This document shows positions 11,101 through 21,493 of a DNA stretch of 64,000 bases, piece after piece. The position numbers were made by a program, and so were the translations under genes. How positions within the stretch are numbered: the stretch's first letter is position 1; each line of letters opens with the position of its first letter. This DNA comes from Macrocystis pyrifera. Its lineage: Eukaryota > Sar > Phaeophyceae > Laminariales > Laminariaceae. The notes under the pieces were generated by a model that worked only from the letters and a program-made list of their open reading frames with translations, did not search any database and had not been told where the DNA came from. Location: the NCBI GenBank assembly GCA_031763025.1, contig JASSKH010000006.1, positions 14,287,479-14,351,478 of the forward strand, in the 5' to 3' direction.

Positions 11101-14100
11101 ACGGTAGCAGATATTGCTACTGTCGTGTGGTATAGCATTTCCACATTCTTGTTAGCACACAAATGCTTCGCACGGTATTATTTCAGGTGGACGTTGCGAC
11201 TGCCGTAATTTTTACGTTGTAAGTCTACGTACACTGTTGTGGGCTACTGGCTGTTTGGCTGTTCATGTTACTGTTGCTTCAAAACCACGTGGTGTGAGGG
11301 GTGAAAATTGACCTCCGCTAGTTGGGTGTGGGTGTGGTTCCATCATCTGTATCCTCTGTTGGCCGAACGCCACCAAACGAATGGCCAAACGAATGGGATG
11401 TGTCCACAGGCTACGCTTCATTTCACCCTCGCGATTGATGCTGACCTTTGTTTCGCCCTTCCACGGAATTTCTGCCGAATTTTCCGCTTCTGTGTTGCGG
11501 TCGCCGTGAAAACACGGACCTCGCTGTTAATGAGGGTTCGGCATTCCGAATCGCATTGCTTTGGTATTACAGCAGTAGTTGCTGATGGGTGGATATCGAT
11601 CCCCTTCCCCTAGACAGTACCGCCTCAATACACGCAGAATCAAGGTCACACTCACTGTCTGTCATTTCAATCCGTGTATAGACTCTCGAGGTATCATACC
11701 AGCCCACCGCGGTGAGTTTTTGTAGACCCCATCCACGCGAAAGAGAGCACCTGCCTGAGGCGTCCGCCCCACACTGGCATCGTCTGGCTTGCTTGGTCTT
11801 TGATTTGCTTGTTTTTGATTTTGCCGTTTTCGACCCGTTTTGATTTTCTTTTTTGAGGATGTCCTGAAGAAATCCGTTCCACTTTTCCCGAACGACGCGA
11901 ATAGACGAAATACGCGATCATGGGGTCGAGCTAGCTGCTGTGCTTTTATTTTGGTAAATCTACACCAGTACCTGGTGGGTTTTCGTGTAGTGATCTACCA
12001 GGTATGCTGTGTAGTATCATTTGTATTTACGTCACTATCAGTCAGTCTCTTCTACTTTTAAGGATATTTCTACCTTTTGACCGAATATCTTTGTCCCCTC
12101 TCGCTCGACACGCGTGCTATTACGAGGGTTCATAGTTAATAGGACCTATGGTATACGTAAAAACCTATATATTCACCTATTTTTACTAACAATATTTGGT
12201 CCTATTTACTATGGTCCTCCGTAATAGTAATATATCTCTCTCTTTCTTTCTTTCAGGAGTGCCAGCAACTGCGTGAGGCCGGACACACTCAAGCCATGGG
12301 CGCGGCGACGATGCTGGCGGAGAGTCGGGCCCGGGAGGAGGAGACGATTGCCCGGCTGCAGCTGGTGGAGGTTCAGACGTCGCAGGAGGTTGCGCTGGCC
12401 AACAAGGAGGTGACGGACGCACTTTTTCGTAGGCCGCTAGTTGCTTGTACAACCCCTGCCTAAGCCGCTGTATGCGGCTGGTAACCTGTAACTCCTGCAC
12501 AGGACTCGTCACGAGTGAACGGCATCTCTTACTCGCTCGGCTCCGAATGATAGGGAGACCCCCCGTCGAGATGGCTGATGACTGAAGCGATCGACTGACA
12601 GTTACAATTGTCCTGCTGCGCGAGTTCCGGCGACAGCTGTACTACAGTATCTCCTATCTGATGGTGGTTCTCGTTGAACCCTTCAAGGGCAAGCTGAGGT
12701 CCCGGTCTGGGGACAAACAAGCCACTCGAATCCCAAGCAGTTCGTCCGCACAACGGGACTGCTGTTCTAAGCGCGTTATTACGGGGGACCATAGTTAACA
12801 GGACCAAATATTGTTAGCAAAACTAGGTAAATGTATAGGTTTTTATGTATACCATAGGTCCTATTAACTATGGACTCCCGTAATAGTGGTGTTATCGGTT
12901 TCTTTCGCAGCGACCCCTCTATGCACACGAGTACAGCACAACACCTTCTCCCCGGAGATACGCGCGAGTGCGGCGTGCGATAGTTATTCCCGGACGACTG
13001 CGATGTCGAGAGGCCGCTAGCTATTATGAGAGTTAGCTGTCACTACAGTAGAGACGACCTACACGCTCCGTGGAGGTATATATATGCCTGGTACATGGCA
13101 CGCACGATCGGAGGAGCATCACGCGCAGCGTGCAAAGATAGATGATAGATGAGGTCCGGCCTGCGAGGAGGAGTGGAGTCGAAGATTTTTTCGATCTCAC
13201 AGCTGACTTGTATTTCTACTTTTTTTTTTTTTTTTTTTTTCTTCGATTAGACGAATGCGGCAGCAGTGGCGTGCCTAAAAAGGGGCCGTTCCCTGCCTCG
13301 TTGGGGAGCGATGCGCAAGCCGCTTCGTTTGTCTGGCGGCTGCTGCGGCGGCGGCTGCCGGGTCTTATTGTACAGGAGCGATTTGTAAACAGGAGCCTGT
13401 CGGAGAATTTCACAGGGCGACGCTGTTACCGACCCTGCTCCCAATTGGCACCCGAATCCCACCCGGACCTGATCCCACTTTGGCACCCAAATCCCACTTA
13501 GTGGTGCAGAAATATAATTAGCCGCCGGCAAGAACCACCAAGGCATCCTGCACCCGCGCGACTTTATCCACCGTCAACGGGGTTTCCACGAAAGCGGCTT
13601 CCTACAGAAAAAAACGGGAACAACACTAAAACTGGTGCAATGGTGTCCGACTTGTGGTTGAAGATGCGATGCGATGCGTCTGTGAAGATAGAACAGCCGT
13701 CGCTAGAGAGCAAAAAGCGGCGGGATTTTTTGCAACTGTCGTCAACTTGTGCGCGTGTCGGTGGATGATGGGCGGCAGTTGGACGGCGGCGTGCGGTGGA
13801 CGCCTCGTGCAGCTCGAAAGGGGCCCCCTTAAAAAAATGATCCCGTCGCACATATTAACTCGCGTTTTAATAGTTTATCGTAGAAGCGCTACTGGTCGTG
13901 CGTACTATCTATCGGTTGCGGATGAAGGAGGGGAGAGGGCCACGGTTTATAGCCCTATTCGTGCTGCACTAACTGTTGTGCACGCACCTATTACGGCGGG
14001 CCATAGTAAATAGGACCAAATGTTGCTAGGAAAAAGAGGTAAATATATAGGTTGTGTCTACCGTAGGTCCTATTTACTATGGTCCCCCGTAACAGAATCT

Positions 14101-15952
14101 AACGCTATTATAATTCCAAGCGGCATATCCCTACCGCGGGAATGCAGCAGCCCTCAAGACCTAAGTGGGTTAACCCTTTGAGGGAAAACTGCTTCTGAGA
14201 TTAGCAGGCTCGCTTTGGGGAACAAGTACTTGGAATTTTAGTGGTTTATCCTCAAAACGCGACTGCAGACCTGAAAGGGTTCACCTGCATTCAGGTTTCG
14301 GGTGTTTGGATCGCGCGCGAGCACGACGGGCCCATGATGGCAACGATGCCGTTGCAGGAAGCGGATAAGACTCTACCCTACCCTACCCTACCCTACCCTG
14401 TCCAAATCTCCGTACAGCAGTAGCAGCATACGCGAGAAGCACACGGAACGATTGAAAACATGCTTCCAACACCTCTCGGTGTCGGTGGTCGTTTTTGCGC
14501 CCCGCCGCTCCATCCCCCTGTTTCACCCGACCCCCACCCCCTTCCCGCCCCCGCCCTTACGTTGCCTCCACACGAAAATACACCACGCGTCCACCACCAC
14601 CACCACCTTTGACAGGTGCAGCGCGCGATGACCGACCTCGACAACGCGTCGGCCGAGATAATCGAGATGCGAGCGATTTCCGACTTGAGAGCGAAGAGCG
14701 GAAGGCCTTTGCCGGAAACGGTCATGCCCAGCGAGCGCCTGCATGGCGGGACGGACGAGAACGCCTCCCTGGTGGTCCACATCAACAGCATCAACAAAAG
14801 CACCAGTGGCGGGCTCGATGCTACCAACAGCAGCAGCAGCAGCAGCAACGGTGGTGACGCCGAGAAGAAGAGCCGGCTGGTCCAGGTGCGTTGGTTGATT
14901 GAACGCGTACGACGGTAGGGGATAGGGGTATGATAGGTAACAATCAGGACCAAATACGCTTACAGTATTTCGGGGGAGCTTATAGTAAATAGGACCAAGT
15001 ATTGTTAGTAAAAATAGCGATATATATAGGTTTTTGTGTGTGCCGTAGGTCCTGTTTACCATGGTCCCCCGTAATAGTAAAAATACTAGAATATATAGGT
15101 ATTTGTGTGTATGATGGGTCCTGATCACTATTTTTTTATTGGCGCCCCGGAGAGCGAGAGGACACCCCTATATCCTGATCACTGCGTGTTAGTATGGCCT
15201 CCCGTGATAGTATTTACTTGAGGGCATGTGTACCCTCTTGCCCCCCCAAACTTGATTTATGTTGTTGATGAAATGAAAACTTGACCCGATGAGCCTACTA
15301 TTTTATTAGGTGTACGACGAAAACTCTTGTGAACAAAAAAATGCTTACCCCCGATGATAGTGGTGGTAAGAGCCCATCTTAACGGGGAACACTAAATTTC
15401 GTTTAATCAGATGCAAACTAAATTAGAAAAAAAAATCAAGTCATATTGAAAGAACCGAAAGTCCTCGATAGGATGGGCCCTTAAATTAAATGAAAAAAAA
15501 AAAAAATCAAGTCAAATTGAAAGAGCCGAAAGTCCCCGTTAAGATGGGCCCTAAACTGTACTGCAATCCCTCAGTCTAGGAGCCAGCCGCTTCCCTGAAT
15601 GGGCCGTCATTTACGGGGAGTCTTTTTTTTCCCCTGAATTTCCAACTTTTGAAAAAAATGGAAATTTGTATCAAGATACGGAGGAGGCGTTCTGTCACGA
15701 TTTGTGAAATTCAACAGAATGCAAAATATCAGGAAAGTTGAATTTCACGTCTTTGGAGAACAAACTATCAGAAAAATCTGCAAGACGAAAATTTTGGGCT
15801 AGAAAAAAACCCATGGAAATTGTGCAAATTCTGGGGGAAAAAGCTCTCCGATAATAATGGCCCCTCGGAAATGTTTCGGCCAAAATGCTCCAGAGCAGTC
15901 TATAGTGTACTCGTATACTCCTATCGTAGCACGCCTCGTCAGATCATCTGTC

Positions 15953-15996
<44 letters not shown>

Positions 15997-16657
15997 CTTC
16001 TTGACCATACATCACAGATAGGTCGATCGGCTTGTACACGTCGGACATATTACGATTCCCCTCCTTCACCCGCAAGAAAACAACGCCGTCCATCCGATGC
16101 CGTGTACGAAAACTTCTCCTTTCGGTCAGGACCTGGAGAAGGAAAACGCTCGCTTGGTGAGCGAGAGCGCGAGGCTCTCGTCGGAGCTGTCTCTTGCTAC
16201 GGCCGTGCTGGAAGCCGTCGGGGTCATCCCCAAGGACGTGGTTGTTGCCACCGCTGTCACCACGGAGCGGAGAAAGGTTAGAACAAGCTGGCTGCCGCGA
16301 ATATTTGTAGTGCGATTTGCTCAATGAAGCGTCTATTCGGGCCGTGTGCTTTATGGATCGAAGCAAGTTTTGACGAGTTTTTTTTTTTTTTTTTTTTACG
16401 GTTTTTTCTTGCTTGATTTCCAGATAAATGCCAGAAAAATGGAAAACTTGTCCTTGTAAATTTAAGCTTTACACATTTTTTTTGCACCCTCTGTTGAATT
16501 TCCATAATTTTCATTTTTGATTTCTTCAATTTATTTGGAAATCAAGAAAAAAAAATGTAGTCGAAAAAACCCGACATAAATTGCTTTGATAAGCACGGCC
16601 CTTGCTAAAAACAGCGTTCAGCAGCTCAATTATCGTTCACGGTGCTCGCGTGTTCCC

Positions 16658-16695
<38 letters not shown>

Positions 16696-19583
16696 ACAGA
16701 TAGTAGGTCTATGCTCATACGACTACGGCCATGCGGCCATGCATGAGATCGAGTACATCTGTTTGCTGTCGCCACTTTTCCTGTGTATATTATGATCAGG
16801 TATAATCAAGTCCCAAAGGAGTTGCGTGACCGTTTCGTGCGTGCACTTACTGCTGTATGCAGGCAGTACAGGACACCTGTGATGACAACAAAACGAGCGC
16901 TAATTAAGGCAGGCTGAGATATACAGGAAAACGAGAAATTCTGGAGTCGTTATGATGGAGATAGTGTAGAACGCACCCATTTTTGAATAAGAAAATACAG
17001 CCTGGACCAGATTTCCCGTTTCTTATCGGGGAAAAAAACTGCCAGGTACTTGATAATTTGTGCAGGCAGGATCATGAGTTTCATTATTTTGCGGTGCAAA
17101 AGTTAGTGGAGCTACTGTAAGTGTAGACTTTGTGCGTAGTTTTTTTTCCCCTTTTTTTGTTTCGTTCGTTCGCTTGGTTTTTTTCTACCACTTTATACAG
17201 CAGTATTGTTTCTGGAAATGTTCATGAGCGACTGATTTATGTTGAAGATCGCGATGTTGTACATTATCTACCTTATAGTAGTATTGGTTGGGAGGATGTT
17301 GATGGTACACCCGAATTACTGTAGCAGGGACACACGCCCGAACCACACCACACCATGTGCCGCTCTTCCGACTTGTGTGTTTGCCAGAGTGATGCAGGCG
17401 TTCCTGCCTTGGGGGCAGGGAGAGGAAGAGGCCTGAGGGTCCGCAGGGCGTCGGAGACGAACTCCCTGAGCCCCCCCTCCCGAGGAGTTTCGGGAGTTGC
17501 AGGCAAGGGAGGCGGTGGCGTCGAGGGGAAGAGCTCGTCGGGGAAAGCTAAGAAACGCAGCGCATCGGTCTTTCGCAGGAGAAAGTCTTCACCGGGGGTG
17601 CGTATTTTTTTTTCGTTTTCGTTTGTTTGTTGTACGTACGTAACACTCTGGACGCAAATGTCAAGGGCCGTGTGGTATTGGTATTGATGGTCAAACGATC
17701 CTTATATTTCCGTTGAAGGTGATGTTCTGTTACGCCTGTGAGTTGGCTTGGCCAATTCTTAGTTCGGTGGCAAAGTACGAAACTACGGTACCACTCTCGA
17801 AGGTACCGTAAGCAGCGTTTACTCTTGAATCCAGTTCATTGGTGTTCCTCTTGTTCCAGCCCGACGTGGCGTGGTAGCCTTTTTTTTATTAAGAAGTAGC
17901 ACGGCACAAACGCGCCTGTCGGATCTTCAGTCTTGAAAGACAGGCAGTCAGTGTTCCGCAAATTAGAAATTGCCGGCAACTGGCTGCTGTAAGAGTACCG
18001 TGGCTGCACGGTTGCTTTTGGAATCCCGAGTAGGTGTGGGTGTGTATCGACCTGCCCCGTGCACGGCATCTTTGACCTGTATGAGTCAGCCAGCCCGCAG
18101 CCGACGATGCGCGTGCAGCATGTGCTTCGACGTTGATCACCCAAACTGTTTTTGTGTTGTTTTTTTTTATGGTAACGTCGATCACTCTTTCGTGCGGCTT
18201 TACTTGTAGCAACACCGGTTACTCGGAAGCTTGATTTGTGCCAAATATTGTACAATATATACCCTACATGTTGGTAGTGACGTCGATCACTCATAAAATT
18301 TCACACCCCGGGCAGACCGTGTACAGATAGATCATCTACAGATCATTCAGGGATGATGTATCCCTGATCTGTATGATCTAGCTCATGTTTCCGGGAGGGA
18401 GCCGTATGATCTGCATGATCTGGCACAGGTTTCCCGGGTTGGATTTGTGCTATGCAGATAGATCCTGCACAACCTCTCACTACAGCGGGTGAGGAACTAG
18501 ATCATCCACAGATAGATCATGATCTCACAGATAGATCATGATCTATCTATCTGTACATCATCTGTCCGAGTTAGGGATTTTTTTTTTTTTTTGCAAACAT
18601 AGGGGGATACCTGGTTCGTGGGTCCATCGTGGGTTCTGATCACTGTATATGGCCGGCCCCCCGAAGAAGATTCAATCGGGGAGCGGGTTCTTCTCCGTTA
18701 TACCAGGTATCTGGTAGTAAATGCCCTTGTGTGTAAAAAAGAGAGAAGCACACCAGCGTTGGGCATATTCTGGTTAATTTCGTAGCCGTTTCCCTTCTTG
18801 TTTCTTTTTTTGGCATTGTGCGCGGCGGCGTGGTCCCGCCAAATGCCCAACACGCCAACTGATGTGCGTGTGTCTTTTGTTTGTCATGTTTGCCATCCGA
18901 TTTCTTCCCGATGGTGTTTTTGTGCGTATCCCCTTTTACCATCTTCACCCTCCCAGTCGTACCTCAGACCTCAGACCTGGGGTCTCATGTTAATAGCAGG
19001 CTCTTCTTTCCCGTCCCTACTTCGGTTCACGAGAAGACTTGAGCCCTGAATTGTGTAACCGCATGAGCTTCAACCTCGATCACTCACAAACATCCCCCAA
19101 AAAGCACAGGAAACCCGAGCAAATCCAGAAAAAAACACTACGTGCAGCACTATTAATAGTATGATATACACATACAATGTAAACCAGGTATGCACGAGTC
19201 CTTTTATATGTCGCGTCATTTTTTTCTCTTGGAAAAATCGCGCGGTGCAGTGTGTGGTGCAGCAAAATATGACAGACGCGTCAGTGGTGAGCATCTTACC
19301 TGGTATTTTCAACGCTTATTTACCTTTCAAGCCTTTATAATTATCTCTGGAAAAGTAAATTACAGACTGTTCTCGAAACGGTACCCGATCTCTCTCACAA
19401 CATTCTCCTTTAATCCCTGACATGGTGTCGTGCGATGCGATGCGGAGCAGCAGGTGACCGCGTCTGCTCTCTTGAAGTCGACACCGAAGCCGCAACAGCC
19501 GTCGTCGATGACCCTCCACGACCGCCTTCAAGGAGCTGTAGAGATAGCCGAGTCTCCGCAGCAGCAGATCATCCAGCAGATCA

Positions 19584-19631
<48 letters not shown>

Positions 19632-19931
19632 AACCGCGGAGGCTAAGCCAGGGGATGTCTCCGATCGGGAGGAACTGCACGCAGGCGGTGTCTACCGGTG
19701 GGTGGTACTGCATGCTATGATTTGATAGGGGGGGGTACACGCACCTACTCCAGTATGTAGTGTTTTATTATACAGTAATAGTAATACTTGCTTGAGGCGC
19801 TTATATATATATATATGCACCCCATTATATATCCATCACTTTTTTTATTATATATGGGTTGGGTTGGCGTCGGTTGGCAACGACACTGTAAAACATGCCG
19901 CTCACTACGTGAGCTAGACATCCAGGGTACC

Positions 19932-19964
<33 letters not shown>

Positions 19965-21493
19965 GTGTTCACCCACAGCTGGTCGTCTAGTTATTAGTAG
20001 ATCATTTGTGCGAAGTAAAGAACCTTTACTCTGCACAAGGGAATTGATCGTATCACGTAGTGTTCAAGGGAAGGCACCCAAGAGGCAGTTACATAGTACT
20101 CCCATTGCTGCCTCTGGAAGTGGCCACACCGGAAATTAAACTAACTCATTGAAGCTGTCATCCATATGCAAGTCCGCCTCACAAGCGGTTCTTAGTAGGA
20201 TGCAGCTCACCCTTCATGCGACTCGCCGGACACCTCACGGCGCTTCGCGCTTGGTGCAAGCAATGTCTGCCTGGTCGGTGAAAACCCGACATGCTCCGTC
20301 CCGGCATTGTAGGGATGCGAGGGTCGATGGTCATACGACTACGGCCATGCATGAGATCGAGTACATCTCTCCTATCGAGCACACACCCCCACCGCAACAG
20401 TGTACCACTCTGAGTGTCTGTCAATATAAGGAACGCTTGGTGTTGTTATTAAGCTATAGACGCTCCTTCTATTTCCGCCCACGGTGGTACCGTGTACAAG
20501 GTATGTATATACCGGTACCGTATGTATGATATCACCCGGGTAATTTTATACCACATCCCCTGGGAAGACTTTTCCGAGACGATTTTCTCGATCCTGTGGC
20601 AAGGGGGGGGGGGGGGGGGGGGGGTAACGTAAACGGGGTGGCTTTGGAAAGACACCGTCGAGATGTTGCCGTGTAAAGTCGTCGATAGGCGTTTGCACCC
20701 TCTCCCCGTTGTCGCGAAAATCAGCTTGGAATATTCGCACGAGGGGGTTTGTTATCCTATCACCCGTGTGATAGTGTTGTCGTATCACCCTTGTGATAGT
20801 GTTATCGTATCACCCGTGAGGTAGTTTTGTCCTATCACCCGTGTGATAAGTGTTTCATTATCACCCGTGTGATAGCGTTATGTTATCACCCGTTTAAAAG
20901 TATTATATTATCACCCTTGTGATGGTGTTTTGTTATCACCCGTGTGATACGATTTGCTGTCTTATCACCCGTGCGGTAATGTTATACACGGTACGGCTAT
21001 CTCCGTCGTATCGCTCTCTCGATCTCTACCGCTGGTATCTTACTCACTCTCCCGCCCCCCCCCCCCCCTCTTGTTCTGCAATTACGCAGCTATCTCTCTC
21101 CCCCCCACCCCTTGGAAGTGTTGCGATACTGTAGCTGCCTGCGACTACTCGCGGTATGTGGGGGTCCGGTACTGCCATGGATGCTTGCGTTCACCTCATA
21201 CCTCAAGTCTTTCAGGGCTCGACCATGTTGTCTCTGTTGCTATATCTCACTCTCTCTTGTCCGCTTTTGTGTGCGCTTCTTCCCTGTACCCGACTCAAGG
21301 TTGCTTCTCTTCCATCAAGTGCGGCGGGACCGACGCGGGGATGGGGGTCGTGGACACGTCGCCCGAGTCTGGCCTGGGACACGACCACGGCAGCAGCCAA
21401 CTCATGGACGAGCGGGTGCGGGACACGGTCAAAAAAGCGCTTTTCGCTCAGGGGGTAGAGGCAGCGAAGCCCATGCCCGTTGGACCAGAGTGA
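4698..21493 (+). CDS. large coiled-coil protein with HMMR/RHAMM-like N-terminus, eight exons
   Basis: Proposed exons are 4698-5114, 6650-9711, 12257-12409, 14616-14885, 16130-16276, 17388-17597, 19478-19697 and 21300-21493. All have GT..AG borders. The first six introns are phase 0 and the last is phase 1, and every phase matches. The product is about 1,557 residues once one missing base near 8622 is allowed for. The N-terminus (MALFAKSKVERF, then LGPGDYDP) resembles the start of hyaluronan-mediated motility receptor proteins, a microtubule- and centrosome-associated family. Residues ~110-1200 are nearly continuous heptad-rich coiled coil (repeated EEL, ARVVEL, SLRARI-type blocks). The tail is Ser-, Arg/Lys- and Gln-rich and ends PVGPE. 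No motor, kinase or membrane segment is visible. A cytoskeletal or centrosomal scaffold is the best inference, but a generic coiled-coil protein is possible. Confidence 0.8.
6044..6206. mobile_element. TTACGGGGG MITE, copy with internal duplication
   Basis: Family description: about 109 bp, inverted ends TTACGGGGGWCCATAGTWAA, nearly palindromic throughout (GGACCAAATATTGTTAGTAA / TTACTAACAATATTTGGTCC or the GGACCTATGGT / ACCATAGGTCC arm), no ORF, flanked by TA. This copy has the ATAGGACCAAATATTGTTA block twice and a degraded right end. Confidence 0.75.
6650..9711 (+). CDS. coiled-coil gene exon 2 (main rod, one internal frame break)
   Basis: After CAG at 6647-6649 the exon opens VILTKNERQAR in phase 0, continuing directly from exon 1. 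It encodes about 1,020 residues of Glu/Ala/Arg/Leu-rich coiled coil. Between 7000 and 7500 there are three or four diverged internal repeats of ~75 residues (LELRVEELQAA..AGEE..EEARGAS). The frame used up to about 8620 stops at 8668, while the frame one base back is open from before 8620 to 9720 and continues the same heptads (AELALLEAKNVAVKREL). One base therefore seems to be missing near CGCCTAAAGGAGCGG at 8610-8630. The exon ends GCTGCAAGCG|GTGAGA. Confidence 0.85.
10080..10560 (-). mobile_element. poly(C)-tailed interspersed element, near full length
   Basis: This is a reference copy of a family found at least ten times here. On the plus strand it starts with a G tract, then TGTACTCGAT, GGCCGTAGTCGTATGACC and CTTGCACCAAGCGCGAAGCG. 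It continues through a CGAGGCAGTTAC-type segment and an A-rich stretch, and ends at CCAACCGACGCCAATCCAAC before a TA-rich tract. Most copies keep the G-tract end and lose the other end. Read on the minus strand, that is a fixed 3' end with a poly(C) tail and variable 5' truncation, as in non-LTR retroposons. There is no ORF, so it is non-autonomous. No tRNA, 5S or 7SL head is certain. Confidence 0.6.
10571..10790 (-). mobile_element. second poly(C)-tailed element, truncated, head-to-tail with the previous copy
   Basis: Nine G precede CTGTACTCGATGTCATGCAC, then the shared body as far as about GAAGGGCAAGCTGCAT. It is roughly half length and starts within about ten bases of the end of the 10080-10560 copy. 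Confidence 0.6.
12118..12226. mobile_element. TTACGGGGG MITE, 30 bp upstream of coiled-coil exon 3
   Basis: Complete copy. Its insertion leaves only CT-rich DNA between it and the acceptor of exon 3. Confidence 0.85.
12257..12409 (+). CDS. coiled-coil gene exon 3
   Basis: TTTCTTTCTTTCAG|GAG opens 51 codons in phase 0 (ECQQLREAGHTQAMGA, then RAREEETIARLQLVEVQTSQE) and ends AACAAGGAG|GTGACG. The coiled-coil pattern continues from exon 2. Confidence 0.8.
12777..12885. mobile_element. TTACGGGGG MITE, complete copy
   Basis: Opposite arm order to 12118-12226. Intron 3 of the coiled-coil gene. Confidence 0.85.
13989..14094. mobile_element. TTACGGGGG MITE
   Basis: Complete but diverged centre (GTTGCTAGGAAAAAGAGG). 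Intron 3 of the coiled-coil gene. Confidence 0.8.
14616..14885 (+). CDS. coiled-coil gene exon 4 (end of rod, Ser-rich linker)
   Basis: Ninety codons in phase 0, opening VQRAMTDLDNASAEIIEM after TTTGACAG and ending CGGCTGGTCCAG|GTGCG. The heptad pattern fades and a six-serine run (AGC repeat) follows, suggesting a flexible linker. The AGC tract is a potential length polymorphism. Confidence 0.8.
14966..15076. mobile_element. TTACGGGGG MITE followed by right-end fragments
   Basis: The left end is altered (TATTTCGGGGGAGCTTATAG). Right-half fragments continue at 15077-15131 and 15170-15210, suggesting nested or repeated insertion. Confidence 0.7.
15370..15551. mobile_element. Harbinger-type MITE with TAA target duplication
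   Basis: Terminal inverted repeats GAGCCCATCTTAACGGGGA / TCCCCGTTAAGATGGGCCC are flanked on both sides by TAA (15367-15369 and 15552-15554). A three-base TWA duplication is characteristic of PIF/Harbinger elements. The interior contains two ~75-bp similar halves (AAAATCAAGTCA.ATTGAAAGA.CCGAAAGTCC), so it carries its own internal duplication. It lies inside intron 4 of the coiled-coil gene. Confidence 0.75.
16130..16276 (+). CDS. coiled-coil gene exon 5
   Basis: Forty-nine codons in phase 0 after CTTTCGGTCAG: DLEKENARLVSESARLSSEL, then a hydrophobic Ala/Val-rich stretch, ending GCGGAGAAAG|GTTAGA. This is the last recognisable coiled-coil block. Confidence 0.8.
16660..16761 (-). repeat. poly(C) tract with a fragment of the poly(C)-tailed element
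   Basis: About 34 consecutive C are followed by GACAGATAGTAGG and then the element's fixed end on the minus strand (CATACGACTACGGCCATG...GAGATCGAGTACATC). Here the C tract lies on the truncated side of the fragment, not the tail side. Confidence 0.55.
17388..17597 (+). CDS. coiled-coil gene exon 6 (basic Ser/Gly-rich tail)
   Basis: Seventy codons in phase 0 after GTGTTTGCCAG. The peptide is Gly/Ser/Arg-rich (LSPPSRGVSGVAGKGGGG) and ends with a basic cluster, KAKKRSASVFRRRKSSPG, which could serve as a nuclear-localisation or microtubule-binding patch (inference). Donor GGGG|GTGCGT. Confidence 0.7.
17598..19477 (+). other. intron 6 of the coiled-coil gene
   Basis: Contains a GATC-rich TIR element at 18299-18575, a T14 run near 18580 and dispersed words. 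No exon-like open frame is in phase. Confidence 0.5.
18299..18575. mobile_element. GATC-rich element with CACACCTCGGACAGAT-type ends
   Basis: One of about eight copies. The ends read TCACACCCCGGGCAGA and ATCTGTCCGAGTTAG. The body is dominated by AGATCATCT, GATCTATCTGT and CTAGCTCATG.TTCCGGG segments and has no ORF. Better-preserved ends at 35471-35750 (CACACCTCGGACAGAT and GTCTGTCCAAGGTGTG) show that the family has terminal inverted repeats, implying a non-autonomous DNA transposon. Confidence 0.6.
19478..19697 (+). CDS. coiled-coil gene exon 7 (poly-Gln)
   Basis: The preferred acceptor is TCTGCTCTCTTGAAG|TCG in phase 0; AG sites at 19447, 19450 and 19453 would also keep frame and add 8-10 codons. 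The exon encodes STPKPQQPSSMTLHDRLQG, then a run of about 15 Gln from an almost pure CAG tract at about 19581-19627, then KPRRLSQGMSPIGRN, ending ACCG|GTGGGT (phase 1). The CAG tract is the obvious length-variable site of the gene. Confidence 0.7.
19850..20398 (-). mobile_element. near full-length poly(C)-tailed element in coiled-coil intron 7
   Basis: It is in the opposite orientation to the 10080 copy. It runs from GGTTGGGTTGGCGTCGGTTGG through a T31 tract at 19932-19963, then AGGCAGTTAC, GCGCTTCGCGCTTGGTGCAAG and CATACGACTACGGCCATGCA, to CGAGCACACACCCCCACC. The tail is short and degenerate here. Confidence 0.6.
20748..20985 (+). repeat. minisatellite of ~28-bp units with core TATCACCCGTGTGATA
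   Basis: Nine degenerate units of about 26-30 bp. The core ATCACCCGTGTGAT is itself nearly palindromic and the spacers vary (GTGTTGTCCT, GCGTTATGTT). A single unit occurs at 61813-61838. Located in intron 7 of the coiled-coil gene. Confidence 0.8.
21300..21493 (+). CDS. coiled-coil gene exon 8 (C-terminus)
   Basis: Acceptor CCCGACTCAAG|GT in phase 1 completes the Gly codon split by exon 7. The peptide runs GCFSSIKCGGTDAGMGV, an acidic/Ser stretch, then MDERVRDTVKKALFAQG and stops after PVGPE at TGA 21491-21493. The stop lies inside the first unit of the minisatellite that follows. Confidence 0.65.

Larger units (their letters stand above)
9712..12256 (+). other. intron 2 of the coiled-coil gene
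   Basis: Carries a second near-copy of the 5' splice site (GAGCTGCAAACGGTGAGATGG at about 9778-9798), two head-to-tail poly(G)-headed repeats (10080-10560 and 10571-10790), several dispersed short words and a 109-bp MITE ending 30 bases before exon 3. No other gene is apparent. Confidence 0.55.
12410..14615 (+). other. intron 3 of the coiled-coil gene
   Basis: Holds MITE copies at 12777-12885 and 13989-14094, a T22 tract near 13219-13240 and a short (CCCTA)5 array at 14371-14400. GC-rich segments at 13250-13420 and 13640-13850 are open for 60-120 codons but show no splice context in phase with the gene. A diverged palindromic element sits at about 12690-12770. Confidence 0.5.
14886..16129 (+). 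other. intron 4 of the coiled-coil gene
   Basis: Contains a MITE copy at 14966-15076 with partial right-end fragments trailing to about 15210, the Harbinger-like element at 15370-15551 and a (GATA)n microsatellite at 15953-15997. No additional exon is seen. Confidence 0.55.

Noticed and set aside
13216..13501. Extra exon of the coiled-coil gene after the T22 tract
   Set aside because: A good pyrimidine tract and AG are present, but the peptide is not coiled-coil and no in-phase donor fits before a stop.
20748..20985. CRISPR-like direct repeats
   Set aside because: Spacers are short, similar to each other and irregular; the context is a eukaryotic intron with no cas genes. It is a minisatellite.
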